DNA from: Ewingella americana ATCC 33852
Lineage (GTDB): Bacteria; Pseudomonadota; Gammaproteobacteria; Enterobacterales; Enterobacteriaceae
DNA length: 64,000 bases
NCBI RefSeq assembly: GCF_000735345.1
Contig: NZ_JMPJ01000053.1
Span: 1 to 64,000, forward strand
Reading direction: 5' to 3'
Part shown: piece by piece, positions 1-11,791 of the stretch
How the letters are laid out: each line of letters begins with the position of its first letter
Position numbering within the stretch: position 1 is the first letter of the stretch
The notes under the pieces: model-generated
Seen by the model: only the letters and a program-made list of their open reading frames with translations
What the model was told of the DNA's origin: nothing
Database searches by the model: none
Program-made: the position numbers and the translations under genes

Positions 1-4
1 TTTT

Positions 5-116
5 GCTCCTTCCCCTTTCAGGAGGGGAAGGCTGGGATGGGGTGTGGGGTTGGCTGCATTGAGCGCTGATTAAACCACTCCTCATCCCAGCCTTCTCCTC
101 TGAGAGGAGAAGGAGT
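5..116. repeat. REPIN-like palindromic repeat pair downstream of ast operon
   Basis: Two arms (about 5-46 and 76-116) are imperfect inverted copies of each other and share the exact 12-base core AAGGCTGGGATG (28-39, complement at 83-94). Each arm also folds on itself: CTTCCCC/GGGGAAG in the left and CCTTCTCCTC/GAGGAGAAGG in the right. Two REP-type hairpins in opposite orientation separated by a short spacer is the architecture of a REPIN. It starts 10 bases past the astE stop, so it may also act as a 3' end or mRNA-stabilising structure for the ast transcript. Confidence 0.7.
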
Positions 117-125
117 AACCGCAAT

Positions 126-1106
126 TCAAAAGCGCTCCAACATCAGCCCCGCTCTTAACCCCATCGCTACTGACGGATTCGGAAACAACACGAACTCCTC
201 ATTCTTTTCGACTTGATAAACCTTCCCACTCTCCTCCGCTATCAAAAATCCCTTCGGGTACGGGGTGAAGTTTAGGGCTGCGGCGGGGACGTGGAGCTGG
301 AAATCCTCTTTCGAGCGGATGATATCCTGCGTGACGCGGTAGCTCTCCAGCGGTTGGTCGGCGTGCCTTGAGGGCAGCTGGGTTGCGCTAACCAAAGACT
401 GCAACGCCAGACGAATTCCGGTGAACTGCTGGTGATCGTTGCTGCCAAACGGCAACGCCTTACCTAGCTCTAGCGTGCAGCTATCCGCACCAAAAACTTC
501 GCTGCTGAAATGGGTAAAGGTGCCGCCGGGGGAACGGTGGTAAACCAGTGCGTCGAGGCCCGCGGCGTCGAGCCATTTCAGCATGTCGGGGCTGTAGGGC
601 CGGTCCTGCAATGGCAACATGCCGAAGCGCACGTGCAGTGAGCCGCGAATGGCGGTGTGCAGATCATAGTGATAACGATAAGTGGCTCCCGCCGCCGTCG
701 AGGTGCGATAGAACAGCGCCATCGCCTGCTCTAACTCGTGGGCGCGGCGGGTTTCTCCGGTGGGGCAATAGCGGGTGTGCCTGCCGCCGAACATCCGGTT
801 CATATCAGCATCGACAAAACGCTTATTGATGCGCATTGAGGCCGGGTTGCCGAGCAGCACCAGCAGCCTAACGTGCAGCGGCCGGTGGCCACTCAACAGC
901 TCGCTCACCAGTTGATTGAGCAGCTCGATGGGCGCGGTTTCATTGCCGTGAATGCCCGCCGAAATCACCACCGCGCTGTGGCAGGTCTGGTGCGGCGACA
1001 GCTCTAGAATCCCCTCCTCGCGCCAGATCCAGTCGAGATTGGGTGTCTGCCCGGTGATGGCTGCCGGGGCTTCGGCGCTGAGGGTCTGCGCCAGAAAATC
1101 AAACAT
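126..1106 (-). CDS. astE: Succinylglutamate desuccinylase AstE
   Basis: Last enzyme of the arginine succinyltransferase (AST) pathway; it hydrolyses N-succinylglutamate to glutamate and succinate in the cytoplasm. At 326 residues it is close to the family's usual length. It belongs to the zinc carboxypeptidase-like AstE/aspartoacylase family. The zinc ligands are visible as HGNET (His53, Glu56) and YDLH (His150), and the likely catalytic Glu213 lies in TLELGK. It is the last gene of astCADBE, starting 24 bases after astB ends. No truncation is seen. Confidence 0.96.
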   Translation of the reverse strand: MFDFLAQTLSAEAPAAITGQTPNLDWIWREEGILELSPHQTCHSAVVISAGIHGNETAPIELLNQLVSELLSGHRPLHVRLLVLLGNPASMRINKRFVDADMNRMFGGRHTRYCPTGETRRAHELEQAMALFYRTSTAAGATYRYHYDLHTAIRGSLHVRFGMLPLQDRPYSPDMLKWLDAAGLDALVYHRSPGGTFTHFSSEVFGADSCTLELGKALPFGSNDHQQFTGIRLALQSLVSATQLPSRHADQPLESYRVTQDIIRSKEDFQLHVPAAALNFTPYPKGFLIAEESGKVYQVEKNEEFVLFPNPSVAMGLRAGLMLERF

Positions 1107-1130
1107 ATTTCGCTCCTTGATGGCGGCAAT

Positions 1131-2474
1131 TTAGCGCTGGAAGGGGTAAATCACTCCAAGGCCCAAAATTTGCGTCAGTTCATCTAAAGCATAGCGAACT
1201 TCGGTCAGCAGCTGTGGGTCAGCGAGATCTTCAGCGTGCATTCGGTCGCGATAATGGCTGTCGACCCACTGGTTGAGACGGGCAAAAAGCGCGTCATTCA
1301 TCAGCGAACCATCATTGACCGCCGCCAGCTCGGCGCGGTTAAGCGCCACGCGCAGGCGCAGGCAGGCCGGGCCACCGCCGTTACGCATACTTTCGCGCAG
1401 GTCGAACACTTCCACCTGATTAATCGGCCCGCCGCTGTCTTGCAGCTCGCACAAGTAGTCCCACACGCCGCTGTGCTGGCGCGACTCCTCGGGCACCACA
1501 ATCATCATCTTGCCGTCGTTCTTACTCAGCAACTGGCTGTTGAACAGGTAAGTCGCTACCGCATCGTCAATGGAGACCTTGGCCTGCGGCACTTCAATGG
1601 GATGGAAATCCAGCTCTAGCGCGGCCATTTTGCGGCGGATTTCATCGAGCGCGGCGTCGCTATTGGCAAAGGCCTGCTGATGGTGGAACAGCACGTTGCG
1701 GTTGCTGACCGAGATCACGTCATTGTGAAACACGCCGCGATCGATAGCTTCTGGGTTCTGCTGCACAAACACCGTTCTGTCAGCGGAAAGCTGGTGCAGA
1801 CGGGCCACCGCGTCGCTGGCCAGACGGGTTTGCCGCGCCGGGTAGCGCACTGGCTCATTTTCCCCGGTGACTAACCCGTCGCGGCCATAGACAAAGACCT
1901 GCACGCCCGGCTTGTCGTAATCGCCGCACAGTCGGTTATGGTTGGCCGCCCCTTCGTCTCCCAGTGCCGCCACCTGTGGCAGCGCGTCGTGGTGGGCGAA
2001 ATGGCCGTCATGCTTGAAAGTCGCGCGCAAAATCGCCGAGGTGGTGTCCGCCTCAATAGCACGGTGAAACTTATTATTAAGGTTAGCCACGGTGAAATGG
2101 GTGCGGCAGTCGGCGCTGTCGGCCGATGGCGACACCGTCGCGGCGTTGGCGACCCACATAGAAGAGGCCGAACTTAGAGAAGACAGCAGGCGCGGCGAGT
2201 AAGCCTGCGCCTGTGCCAGCACCTCGCGGTCACTGCCGCCAAAGCCCATCTGGCGCAGCGTGGCAAGGTGCGGACGCTCGTGCGGCGGCAGCACGCCCTG
2301 CGCGAAACCTAAATCCGCCAGCGCCTTCATCTTGAGCAATCCCTGCTTGGCGGCCAGCTTCGGGTTGGCCGCCGCGTTCTGATTGCGGGTGGACGCTTCA
2401 TTACCAAAAGAGAGCCCGGCGTAGTGGTGGGTCGGCCCAACCAAACCATCAAAATTCGCTTCACTTCCCGACAT
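1131..2474 (-). CDS. astB: N-succinylarginine dihydrolase AstB
   Basis: Second step of the AST pathway: it splits N2-succinylarginine into N2-succinylornithine, ammonia and CO2. The reading frame is open further upstream, but I place the start at 2474. A strong GGAGAGG ribosome site precedes that ATG, and the protein then begins [17 protein letters not shown] and has 447 residues, the length of E. coli AstB. The amidinotransferase-fold catalytic residues are recognisable: Glu174 (GDEGAANH), His250 (GVFHNDV) and Cys371 (GGPACLRLR). The gene is separated from astD by about 30 bases. Confidence 0.96.
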   Translation of the reverse strand: MSGSEANFDGLVGPTHHYAGLSFGNEASTRNQNAAANPKLAAKQGLLKMKALADLGFAQGVLPPHERPHLATLRQMGFGGSDREVLAQAQAYSPRLLSSLSSASSMWVANAATVSPSADSADCRTHFTVANLNNKFHRAIEADTTSAILRATFKHDGHFAHHDALPQVAALGDEGAANHNRLCGDYDKPGVQVFVYGRDGLVTGENEPVRYPARQTRLASDAVARLHQLSADRTVFVQQNPEAIDRGVFHNDVISVSNRNVLFHHQQAFANSDAALDEIRRKMAALELDFHPIEVPQAKVSIDDAVATYLFNSQLLSKNDGKMMIVVPEESRQHSGVWDYLCELQDSGGPINQVEVFDLRESMRNGGGPACLRLRVALNRAELAAVNDGSLMNDALFARLNQWVDSHYRDRMHAEDLADPQLLTEVRYALDELTQILGLGVIYPFQR

Positions 2475-2505
2475 AAACCTCTCCTCTCGCCGTCTGCAAT
2501 GCGGC

Positions 2506-5066
<2,561 letters not shown>

Positions 5067-5098
5067 ATTGTCTACCTCGCTAATAGGGGGAGCTTAAC

Positions 5099-6310
5099 TT
5101 AGGCGCAAAGGCGTTTTACGGCACGCTCAAGTCGGTTCAAGCCTTCTTCAATATCCGCCCCGGAAATAATCAGGGATGGCGCAAAACGCAGCACGTTTGG
5201 TCCGGCAATCAGCGCGATCAGCCCCTCTTCCGCCGCCAAGGTGTTGAGCTGCTTGGCCTGACCGTTGAAGCGTTCGCTCATCACCGCGCCGAGCAGCAGG
5301 CCCGCGCCGCGCACTTCGGAGAACACCTGATACTGCTCGTTGATGCGTTTCAGGCCATCGATAAACCACTGGTGGCGCTTCTGCACGCCGTTGAGCACCT
5401 CTGGCGTGTTAATCATCGACAGCACGGTGCCCGCCACCGCCGTTGCCAGCGGGTTACCGCCGTAAGTGGTGCCGTGAGTGCCCGGCTGGAACAGCACGCC
5501 GTACTTGTCGAGCGTCAGCATCGCGCCAATCGGGAAGCCGCCGCCCAGCGCCTTGGCGGTGGTCAAAATGTCTGGCACCACGCCGTAACCCTGATAGGCG
5601 TACAGCTCGCCGGTACGGCCAACGCCGGTTTGTACTTCGTCGAAAATCAGCAGCGCGCCGTGCTTGTCGCACAGTTCACGCAGCCCTTGCAGGAAGCTGG
5701 CGTCGGCAGGCACCACGCCGCCCTCGCCCTGAATTGGCTCGACGATCACCGCGCAGGTGCGGTCAGAAATATGGTCAGCCACTGCGGCTAAATCGTTAAA
5801 CGGCAGATGGGTGATGTCTTGCGGCAGCGGCGCGAAATCTTCTGAATATTTCGGCTGACCGCCCGCGGTCACGGTAAACAGCGTGCGGCCGTGGAACGCG
5901 TTTTTGAAGGCGATGATTTCGCTCTTGTTGCCGCCCTGCTTGTGGCCATAAAGGCGAGCCAGTTTCAGCGCGGCTTCGTTGGCTTCAGCCCCTGAGTTAC
6001 AGAAGAAGACTTTTTCGGCGAAGGTGGCGTCAATCAGCTGTTTCGCCAAGCGCAGCACGGGTTCGTTGGTGTAGCCGTTGCCCAGATGCCAGACTTTATC
6101 GGCCTGCTCCACCAGCGTTTTTTTCACTTGTGGATGCGCGTGGCCCAGTGCGTTAACCGCGATACCTCCGGCGAAATCGACATAGTCTTTGCCCTCTTGA
6201 TCCCACAGCCATGAGCCCTCTCCGCGTACCAACACGAAGGAGGCTGGCGCGTAGGTCGGTACCAGCCAGTCATCAAAGTTTTCACGGCTAACGTTGAGTT
6301 GTTGTTGCAT
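5099..6310 (-). CDS. astC: Succinylornithine transaminase AstC
   Basis: First gene of the operon and third step of the pathway: PLP-dependent transfer of the delta-amino group of N-succinylornithine to 2-oxoglutarate. Close relatives (ArgD) also use acetylornithine. I start it at 6310, giving [15 protein letters not shown] and 403 residues, because a GAGGTAGAT ribosome site precedes that ATG; a longer frame to 6337 lacks one. Fold-type I aminotransferase motifs are present: NSGAEANE near 105-112, DEVQTGVGR near 224-232 and the PLP lysine Lys253 (TTAKALGGG). Confidence 0.96.
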   Translation of the reverse strand: MQQQLNVSRENFDDWLVPTYAPASFVLVRGEGSWLWDQEGKDYVDFAGGIAVNALGHAHPQVKKTLVEQADKVWHLGNGYTNEPVLRLAKQLIDATFAEKVFFCNSGAEANEAALKLARLYGHKQGGNKSEIIAFKNAFHGRTLFTVTAGGQPKYSEDFAPLPQDITHLPFNDLAAVADHISDRTCAVIVEPIQGEGGVVPADASFLQGLRELCDKHGALLIFDEVQTGVGRTGELYAYQGYGVVPDILTTAKALGGGFPIGAMLTLDKYGVLFQPGTHGTTYGGNPLATAVAGTVLSMINTPEVLNGVQKRHQWFIDGLKRINEQYQVFSEVRGAGLLLGAVMSERFNGQAKQLNTLAAEEGLIALIAGPNVLRFAPSLIISGADIEEGLNRLERAVKRLCA

Positions 6311-6397
6311 ATCTACCTCAGAGTCAAAGGGGACCAAACTGCTGTGAAGTTGTTACATTTAAGTTAAAAATTTTACTCTCTTTGGTTGATGATAGAT

Positions 6398-6413
6398 TGC
6401 AGTCTTCGTGCCA
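6398..6413 (-). promoter_or_regulatory. Sigma-54 promoter of astCADBE
   Basis: On the minus strand the sequence reads TGGCACGAAGACTGCA. This matches the sigma-54 consensus with GG and GC exactly 10 bases apart, in the -24/-12 arrangement. Transcription would begin near 6388, about 78 bases before astC. In E. coli the ast operon is transcribed by sigma-54 RNA polymerase with NtrC under nitrogen limitation, so both position and type agree with known regulation. Confidence 0.8.
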
Positions 6414-6477
6414 GCAAAGGTAATAAATGCATAAAATCGGCTGCGTCACGAAAAAACAACCACTTAATAACTGCACT

Positions 6478-6510
6478 TATTCACTTTAAATGAATAAAAA
6501 GTGAATAATA
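6478..6510. promoter_or_regulatory. Candidate ArgR-binding cluster
   Basis: An AT-rich block with TATTCA...TGAATA (6478-6496) followed by GTGAATAATA (6501-6510) resembles clustered ARG half-boxes (TGAAT/ATTCA). It lies 65-110 bases upstream of the sigma-54 promoter. E. coli ArgR assists astC activation from upstream sites. The individual boxes here are degenerate, so this is a weak call. Confidence 0.35.
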
Positions 6511-6526
6511 GAAAATCAAACCCTTT

Positions 6527-6543
6527 TGCGCCTTGAAGGTGTT
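6527..6543. promoter_or_regulatory. Candidate NtrC-binding site
   Basis: GCGCC-TTGAA-GGTGT (6528-6542) matches the NtrC dyad GCACC-N5-GGTGC at 8 of 10 positions, with the right spacing. It lies about 115 bases upstream of the sigma-54 promoter, a normal enhancer distance. A weaker GCGCC half-site is near 6674. Confidence 0.45.
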
Positions 6544-7043
6544 CCGACTGAATATGCAGCAAGATTTGGAGGAATATTTCGCTCAGGATTGTGATCGAAG
6601 GCATGTTGACGGTGTGGGCAACAGAGGGGGTTGCTCAATATTGGTGAAAATGGCGCACCCTTTTGGGGAGACTGCGCCTTGCTGGGTCAAGGGCAATTCG
6701 TGATAGCTCTCACAATCTGTGCATTATGTTGCCAGTGCCGACTCTGTAGGCGCGATTTAAGCCAATTCCTCAATTTTTGATGTTATTTTTATGTTAATTA
6801 AATGATGCCAATTTGATCCAAAAACGCACTTATTCATCTTTCAAACTTCTCAATTCTTCCACCTTCGAACTTTATTTAACCTAAAATTAACAAATAAATT
6901 CATATAAATTAACACCACTGGGCTTTGATCACATTTTGTTTACTTTGTGGCGAGAAGCGCATGGCGGCTTGTTAATCTCAATCCGTGGAAAAAATAACCA
7001 CTACCCCACGCCCTACACATAAGATCATAAGAAGGTACCAGCC
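6544..7043. other. AT-rich intergenic region between ast and the sugar operon
   Basis: About 500 bases with no plausible gene. It must hold the promoter of the sugar operon starting at 7044. TTTGATCACATTTTG near 6926 contains one good CRP half-site (TCACA) with a poor partner. A ribosome site (AAGAAGGTACC) lies just before 7044. I could not fix the -35/-10 elements with confidence. Confidence 0.5.
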
Positions 7044-8033
7044 ATGAAATTTAACCTCGCATTAGTCAGTGCATGTGTGGTTTCTGCATGCATGTTGATC
7101 TCAACACCAAGCTTTGCTGCCGATAAACCCTACGACATCGCTCTGGTGGCCAAAGTCACCGGTATTCCTTGGTTCACTCGCATGGAAGTGGGGGTGAAAG
7201 ACGCCGCCGAGAAGTTGCACGTCAATGCCTACCAAGTGGGTGCTTCTACTCCAGACCCGGCGGCACAGGTTAAAGTCATCGAAGATTTAATCGCCAAGAA
7301 AGTTGACGCCATCATTGTGGTCCCTAATGACGCCAAAGTATTAGAGCCGGTGCTTAAAAAAGCCCGCGACGCCGGTATCGTGGTATTAACCCACGAATCT
7401 CCAGACCAGCAAATTGGTCAATGGGATATTGAAACCATCGACAGCCAGAAATATGCCGAAGCGAACATGGATGAATTAGCCAAAGATATGGGCGGCAAAG
7501 GCGGTTACGCTATTTATGTCGGCTCATTAACGGTGCCATTACATAATGCCTGGGCCGACGCGGCCATTAAGTATCAAAAACAAAAATACCCGGATATGCA
7601 TGAAGTCACTTCTCGCCTGCCAGTTGCCGAAAATATTGATAAGTCATATTCCACCACGCTGGATTTAATGAAAACCTACCCTGAAATGAAAGGGATTATC
7701 GGTTTCGGTTCATTAGGCCCAATTGGTGCAGGCCAAGCCGTTCAGCAAAAACGCGCCAAGAATAAAATCGCAGTAGTAGGTATCGCGATGCCGGGTCAGG
7801 CCGCACCTTACCTGATGCGCGGTGATATCAAGAAAGTCCTGCTGTGGGATCCTAAAGATGCCGGTTACGCCTTGGTCTCCGTGGCTGACCAGATGCTGCA
7901 AGGCAAGCCTGTCACCAAAGATTTAACCATCGATGGTCTGGGAAAAGCCGACGTAGATATGGATAAACACGTGATTCGCTTTAATAAGATTCTGGAAGTT
8001 ACACCAGACAACGCGAAATCGCTGGGCTTCTAA
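7044..8033 (+). CDS. Periplasmic sugar-binding protein of an ABC importer
   Basis: A 329-residue solute-binding protein with a clear signal peptide (residues 1-25, hydrophobic core then SFAA-D cleavage region). The mature part has the layout of the periplasmic-binding-protein type 1 sugar family (RbsB/LsrB/RhaS-like): KVTGIPWFTRMEVGVKDAA at the front, DAIIVVPNDAKVLEPVLKKA, then GIVVLTHESP and a hinge segment LLWDPKDAGYALVSVADQ. It would deliver its ligand to the permeases encoded downstream. The ligand cannot be read from the sequence. It is first in the operon and is separated from the ATPase gene by an ERIC element and a hairpin. Confidence 0.9.
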   Translation: MKFNLALVSACVVSACMLISTPSFAADKPYDIALVAKVTGIPWFTRMEVGVKDAAEKLHVNAYQVGASTPDPAAQVKVIEDLIAKKVDAIIVVPNDAKVLEPVLKKARDAGIVVLTHESPDQQIGQWDIETIDSQKYAEANMDELAKDMGGKGGYAIYVGSLTVPLHNAWADAAIKYQKQKYPDMHEVTSRLPVAENIDKSYSTTLDLMKTYPEMKGIIGFGSLGPIGAGQAVQQKRAKNKIAVVGIAMPGQAAPYLMRGDIKKVLLWDPKDAGYALVSVADQMLQGKPVTKDLTIDGLGKADVDMDKHVIRFNKILEVTPDNAKSLGF

Positions 8034-8058
8034 TAGATCAGTATTTACTCATTTTTTA

Positions 8059-8180
8059 AACCCTGAATTATTTAAGTTGCATCAAGGCGGCAACGGAATG
8101 AATCCCAGGAGCTTACTCAAGTAAGTGACTGGGATGAATGAAGACAGCCAACGCAGAGGCACCTTAAAGAATGACGGGTT
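8059..8180. repeat. ERIC element (enterobacterial repetitive intergenic consensus)
   Basis: About 122 bases bounded by imperfect inverted ends (AACCCTGAATTATTTAAG and CTTAAAGAATGACGGGTT). The interior has the ERIC hallmarks AATCCCAGGAGCTTACT and AAGTAAGTGACTGGGATGA and the tail CAGCCAACGCAGAGG. It lies between the binding-protein stop and the ATPase gene, inside the operon transcript, where it can fold into a long hairpin. Confidence 0.9.
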
Positions 8181-8207
8181 ATTAGCCACACCAGAGAAAT
8201 AGGAAGG

Positions 8208-8235
8208 GATACGGCGTAGTTTGTTGTGCCGTATC
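8208..8235 (+). terminator. Intra-operon hairpin, possible attenuating terminator
   Basis: A perfect 8-base stem, GATACGGC (8208-8215) with GCCGTATC (8228-8235), and a 12-base loop, followed by only a broken T-tract (TGCTTTCTT). Together with the ERIC element it could make expression of the binding protein exceed that of the transporter core, as is common in ABC importers. Confidence 0.45.
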
Positions 8236-8279
8236 TGCTTTCTTAACTGACCAGTTTGAACGCAGTAAGGATTCAGTCG

Positions 8280-9809
8280 ATGACGATTAATTCCAGTTCA
8301 CCTACCTCCCCTCATTCCGCCGAGGCATTTATTAGCCTTGAGGGAATAAGCAAAAAATTCCCCGGTGTACTTGCACTGGATAATGTCACGCTGACATTAA
8401 ATAAAGGTGAAGTGCATTGTCTTGCCGGCCAAAACGGCTGCGGCAAAAGTACCATTATTAAAGTGATTTCCGGCGTCTATCAGCCTGAAAAAGGCGCGGC
8501 TATCACCATTGATGGCAAATTGTTCCACTCTTTAACGCCACAACTCTCTTCTTATTACGGCATTCAGGTTATTTATCAGGACTTGTCGTTATTCCCCAAT
8601 TTATCCGTGGCCGAGAATATTGCCATTCACCGCTATTTGCCGGGCGGCGATTTCTGGGTACATCGCGAGGCAATGCGCAAAAAAGCCGTCGCTGCAATGC
8701 AACGCGTAGGGGTTTCTCTCGATCCGGATCGTAAGGTAGAAAAGTTGTCGATCGCCGACCGCCAATTGGTGGCAATATGCCGGGCAATCGCTGCTGACGC
8801 GAGTCTGGTCATCATGGACGAACCCACCGCCTCCCTGACCCGCACCGAGGTTAATGGCCTGCTGCGGGTGGTCAATGAGCTGAAAGCCGCCGGGATTTGC
8901 GTGGTGTTCGTTAGCCACCGTCTGGACGAAGTGATGGAAGTGGCCGACCGCATCAGCGTGATGCGCGACGGCAAACTGGTGGGCACATACCCTGCCAGCC
9001 AACTCGACAGCAATGAGCTGGCCTTCCTGATGACCGGCCAGCGTTTTAGCTACAGCCACCTGCCGCACCGCGCACCGGCTGACGTCACGCCGTTGCTGGA
9101 AGTGAGCCATCTCAGCCGCGCCGGGCAGTATCAGGATATCTCCCTGTCTCTGCGCCAAGGGGAGATCACCTCGATTATTGGCCTGTTAGGCTCCGGGCGC
9201 ACCGAGCTGTGCATGAGCCTGTTTGGTATGAGCCAGCCGGACAGCGGCGACATCAAAGTGAACGGCAAGAAGGTCACTTTGCGCAGCAACCGCGACGCCA
9301 TTCGCCACGGCATTGCCTATGTGTCGGAAGACCGCCTGACGCAGGGCTTAATCATGGAACAGTCGATTTACGACAACACGCTGGTGTCGATTTTCAACAA
9401 GCTGCACACCCGCACGGGCTTGATGGATCACCGCAAAGCTGCGTCAGTGGTTAAAGACCTGATCCGTGATTTGAACATTAAAGTCTCGGACAGCGGCCTG
9501 CCGGTGAAGACCCTCTCGGGCGGTAATGCGCAGCGTATTGCCATTGCCAAGTGGGTGGCGACGCATCCGCACATCCTGATTTTGGATTCGCCAACCGTGG
9601 GCGTTGATATCGCCAACAAAGAGGGGATCTACCGAATTGCCCGCGATCTTGCTGAGTCCGGCATGGCGGTTTTGATGATTTGTGACGAGATCCCCGAAGC
9701 CTATTACAACAGTCACCGCGTGCTGGTGATGCGTAAAGGCGAACTGATTGCTGAATTCGCCCCGCACCAGTGCAGCGAAGCGCAGATTGCGGAGGCGATT
9801 AATGGGTAG
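8280..9809 (+). CDS. Sugar ABC transporter ATP-binding protein (double ABC domain)
   Basis: A 509-residue cytoplasmic ATPase of the RbsA/MglA/XylG type with two fused nucleotide-binding domains. Domain 1 has Walker A GQNGCGKST, a degenerate signature (LSIADRQ) and Walker B VIMDEPTAS. Domain 2 has the usual degenerate P-loop GLLGSGRTEL, the signature LSGGNAQR and ILDSPTVGVD. I chose the ATG at 8280 because GTAAGG lies nine bases before it; an in-frame TTG at 8256 has no such site. Its end overlaps the first permease gene by eight bases. Confidence 0.92.
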   Translation: MTINSSSPTSPHSAEAFISLEGISKKFPGVLALDNVTLTLNKGEVHCLAGQNGCGKSTIIKVISGVYQPEKGAAITIDGKLFHSLTPQLSSYYGIQVIYQDLSLFPNLSVAENIAIHRYLPGGDFWVHREAMRKKAVAAMQRVGVSLDPDRKVEKLSIADRQLVAICRAIAADASLVIMDEPTASLTRTEVNGLLRVVNELKAAGICVVFVSHRLDEVMEVADRISVMRDGKLVGTYPASQLDSNELAFLMTGQRFSYSHLPHRAPADVTPLLEVSHLSRAGQYQDISLSLRQGEITSIIGLLGSGRTELCMSLFGMSQPDSGDIKVNGKKVTLRSNRDAIRHGIAYVSEDRLTQGLIMEQSIYDNTLVSIFNKLHTRTGLMDHRKAASVVKDLIRDLNIKVSDSGLPVKTLSGGNAQRIAIAKWVATHPHILILDSPTVGVDIANKEGIYRIARDLAESGMAVLMICDEIPEAYYNSHRVLVMRKGELIAEFAPHQCSEAQIAEAING

Positions 9810-10806
9810 TTCAAAAATGGAAAAAAGTTGGCTGAGTAAAGCCATCGGCCAGCATGAGTTTTGGCTGGGTTTACTGGTGTTGGTTCTGGCAGTTGGCCTG
9901 AGCATTAGTACCAAAGAGTTCTTAACCCTCGGCAACCTGACTGACGTCGCCACCAGCTACGCCATCCTCGGCATTCTGGCCTGTGGCCTGTTTGTGGTGC
10001 TGATTGCGGGCGGTATCGACATCTCTTTCCCGGCCATGACCTCAATTGGTCAATACGTGATGGCGAGTTACATCATCCACCACGGCGGCAGCTTCCCGCT
10101 GGCCTTTGGCATGGCAATGGGCGTCGGCCTGCTGCTCGGACTGGTTAACGGCTTCTTGGTTTACTGGCTGCGCGTTCCGGCAATTATCATCACTATCGCC
10201 ACCCTGAACCTGTTCTACGGCCTGCTGGTGTATCTGACTAACGGCACTTGGCTGTATGGCTTCCCGGACTGGTTTATGACCGGCATCAACTGGTTCTCCT
10301 TTACCGCCGCCGACGGCTACGACTATGGCCTGACGCTGCCGCTGCTCAGCCTGCTGGGAGTGATTATCGCCACCGGCGTGCTAATGAATCGTACCCGCGT
10401 CGGGCGTCAAATCTACGCCATGGGCAGCAACCGCGACGCGGCCTCGCGCCTTGGGCTGAACATCCTGCGCCTGCACTTCTATGTTTATGGCTTTATGGGG
10501 CTGTTGGCGGGCATCGCCGCAGTGGTACAAGCACAGATAACCCAGTCGGTGGCCCCTAACTCGCTGCTGGGCTATGAGCTGACGGTGCTGGCGGCGGTGG
10601 TCTTGGGCGGCACCAGTATGACCGGCGGGCGCGGTTCACTCACCGGCACCGTGCTGGGCGTGATGCTGCTGGCCTTCCTGCAAAACGGCCTGACTCTGCT
10701 GAGTATCTCCTCATATTGGCACCAAGTTTTCAGCGGCGTGATCATTCTGGTCAGCATCAGTAGCACCGCATGGAACGAAAAACGCAAACTGGCGAAGGGA
10801 ATGTAA
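9802..10806 (+). CDS. Sugar ABC transporter permease 1 (BPD_transp_2 family)
   Basis: A 334-residue inner-membrane permease of the RbsC/LsrC-like family. It has a short cytoplasmic N-terminus, then about eight to ten hydrophobic segments, and the conserved loops GGIDISFPAMTSIGQY near 75-90 and VVLGGTSMTGGRGSLTGT near 265-282. I start it at 9802, eight bases inside the ATPase gene, where GCGGAGG gives a ribosome site. A longer upstream frame would add an arginine-rich stretch that reads out of the ATPase gene. It ends one base before the second permease gene. Confidence 0.9.
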   Translation: MGSSKMEKSWLSKAIGQHEFWLGLLVLVLAVGLSISTKEFLTLGNLTDVATSYAILGILACGLFVVLIAGGIDISFPAMTSIGQYVMASYIIHHGGSFPLAFGMAMGVGLLLGLVNGFLVYWLRVPAIIITIATLNLFYGLLVYLTNGTWLYGFPDWFMTGINWFSFTAADGYDYGLTLPLLSLLGVIIATGVLMNRTRVGRQIYAMGSNRDAASRLGLNILRLHFYVYGFMGLLAGIAAVVQAQITQSVAPNSLLGYELTVLAAVVLGGTSMTGGRGSLTGTVLGVMLLAFLQNGLTLLSISSYWHQVFSGVIILVSISSTAWNEKRKLAKGM

Positions 10807-10807
10807 C

Positions 10808-11761
10808 ATGACAACCTTAACCCGATTTTTCCCCGGTGACCGCATCATCCGTTTGCAGTTGCTGATCATTCTGGCCGTCGCCGTGCTGTTCTCTTTCACG
10901 CTCGGTGGACGCTTCTTTAGTCTGGGTAACTTCCAGTCAATCTCCTCCCAGTTGCCTATCTTGGGCATGCTTGCGCTGGGAATGGGTATCACCATGCTGA
11001 CTGGCGGGATCAACCTGTCGGTGATCGCCGGAGCCAACGCCTGTTCGCTGGTGATGGCGGCGATTCTGGTCGCTCATCCCGACCAGCCAGCCTTCTTCCT
11101 GCTGGCAATGCTGGCCGGTTTGGCGGTGGCGCTGGTGATTGGCTCACTGAACGGCGTGCTGATTGCTTATATCGGCGTGTCGCCAATCCTTGCCACCCTC
11201 GGCACCATGACGCTGATTTCCGGGCTGAACATTCTGCTGACCAACGGCACGGTTATCTCCGGTTTCCCGAAAGCCATTCAGTATTTAAGCAACGGCAGCC
11301 TGCTGGGCATTCCTGTCGCCCTGCTGCTGTTCCTGCTGGTCGCGCTACTGCTGTGGGTGCTGCTGGAGCACACCACGCTTGGCCGCAGCCTGTATCTGAT
11401 GGGATCTAACGAACAGGCCACGCGCTTTAGCGGCGTGAACACCCATAAAGTCACTATCGCGGTTTATGTGCTCTCCGCCCTGCTGGGCTGGGGCGCCGCG
11501 CTGCTGATGATGTCGAAATTCAACTCGGCCAAGGCCGGTTATGGCGACTCCTATTTACTGGTGACGATTTTGGCTTCGGTCCTCGGCGGTATTAACCCGG
11601 ATGGCGGCTTTGGTCGCGTGTTGGGGCTGGTTCTGGCATTGGTGGTACTGCAAATGCTGGAAAGTGGTCTGAACCTAATGGGCGTGAGCAGCTACTTAAC
11701 TATGGCGTTATGGGGCGGAGTATTGATCCTGTTTATCGCTTTACAGAATCGTAAGTCCTGA
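10808..11761 (+). CDS. Sugar ABC transporter permease 2 (BPD_transp_2 family)
   Basis: A 317-residue partner permease, homologous to the preceding one, presumably forming a heterodimeric channel as LsrC/LsrD does. Visible are hydrophobic segments from residue 14 on, GMGITMLTGGINLSVIAGAN (a family hallmark), VSPILATLGTMTLISGLNI and VLGGINPDGGFGRVLG. It begins one base after the previous stop, so translational coupling is likely. The kinase gene follows after 30 bases. Confidence 0.9.
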   Translation: MTTLTRFFPGDRIIRLQLLIILAVAVLFSFTLGGRFFSLGNFQSISSQLPILGMLALGMGITMLTGGINLSVIAGANACSLVMAAILVAHPDQPAFFLLAMLAGLAVALVIGSLNGVLIAYIGVSPILATLGTMTLISGLNILLTNGTVISGFPKAIQYLSNGSLLGIPVALLLFLLVALLLWVLLEHTTLGRSLYLMGSNEQATRFSGVNTHKVTIAVYVLSALLGWGAALLMMSKFNSAKAGYGDSYLLVTILASVLGGINPDGGFGRVLGLVLALVVLQMLESGLNLMGVSSYLTMALWGGVLILFIALQNRKS

Positions 11762-11791
11762 CAGACTTTTAGAACATTAAGGGAAAGAAAC

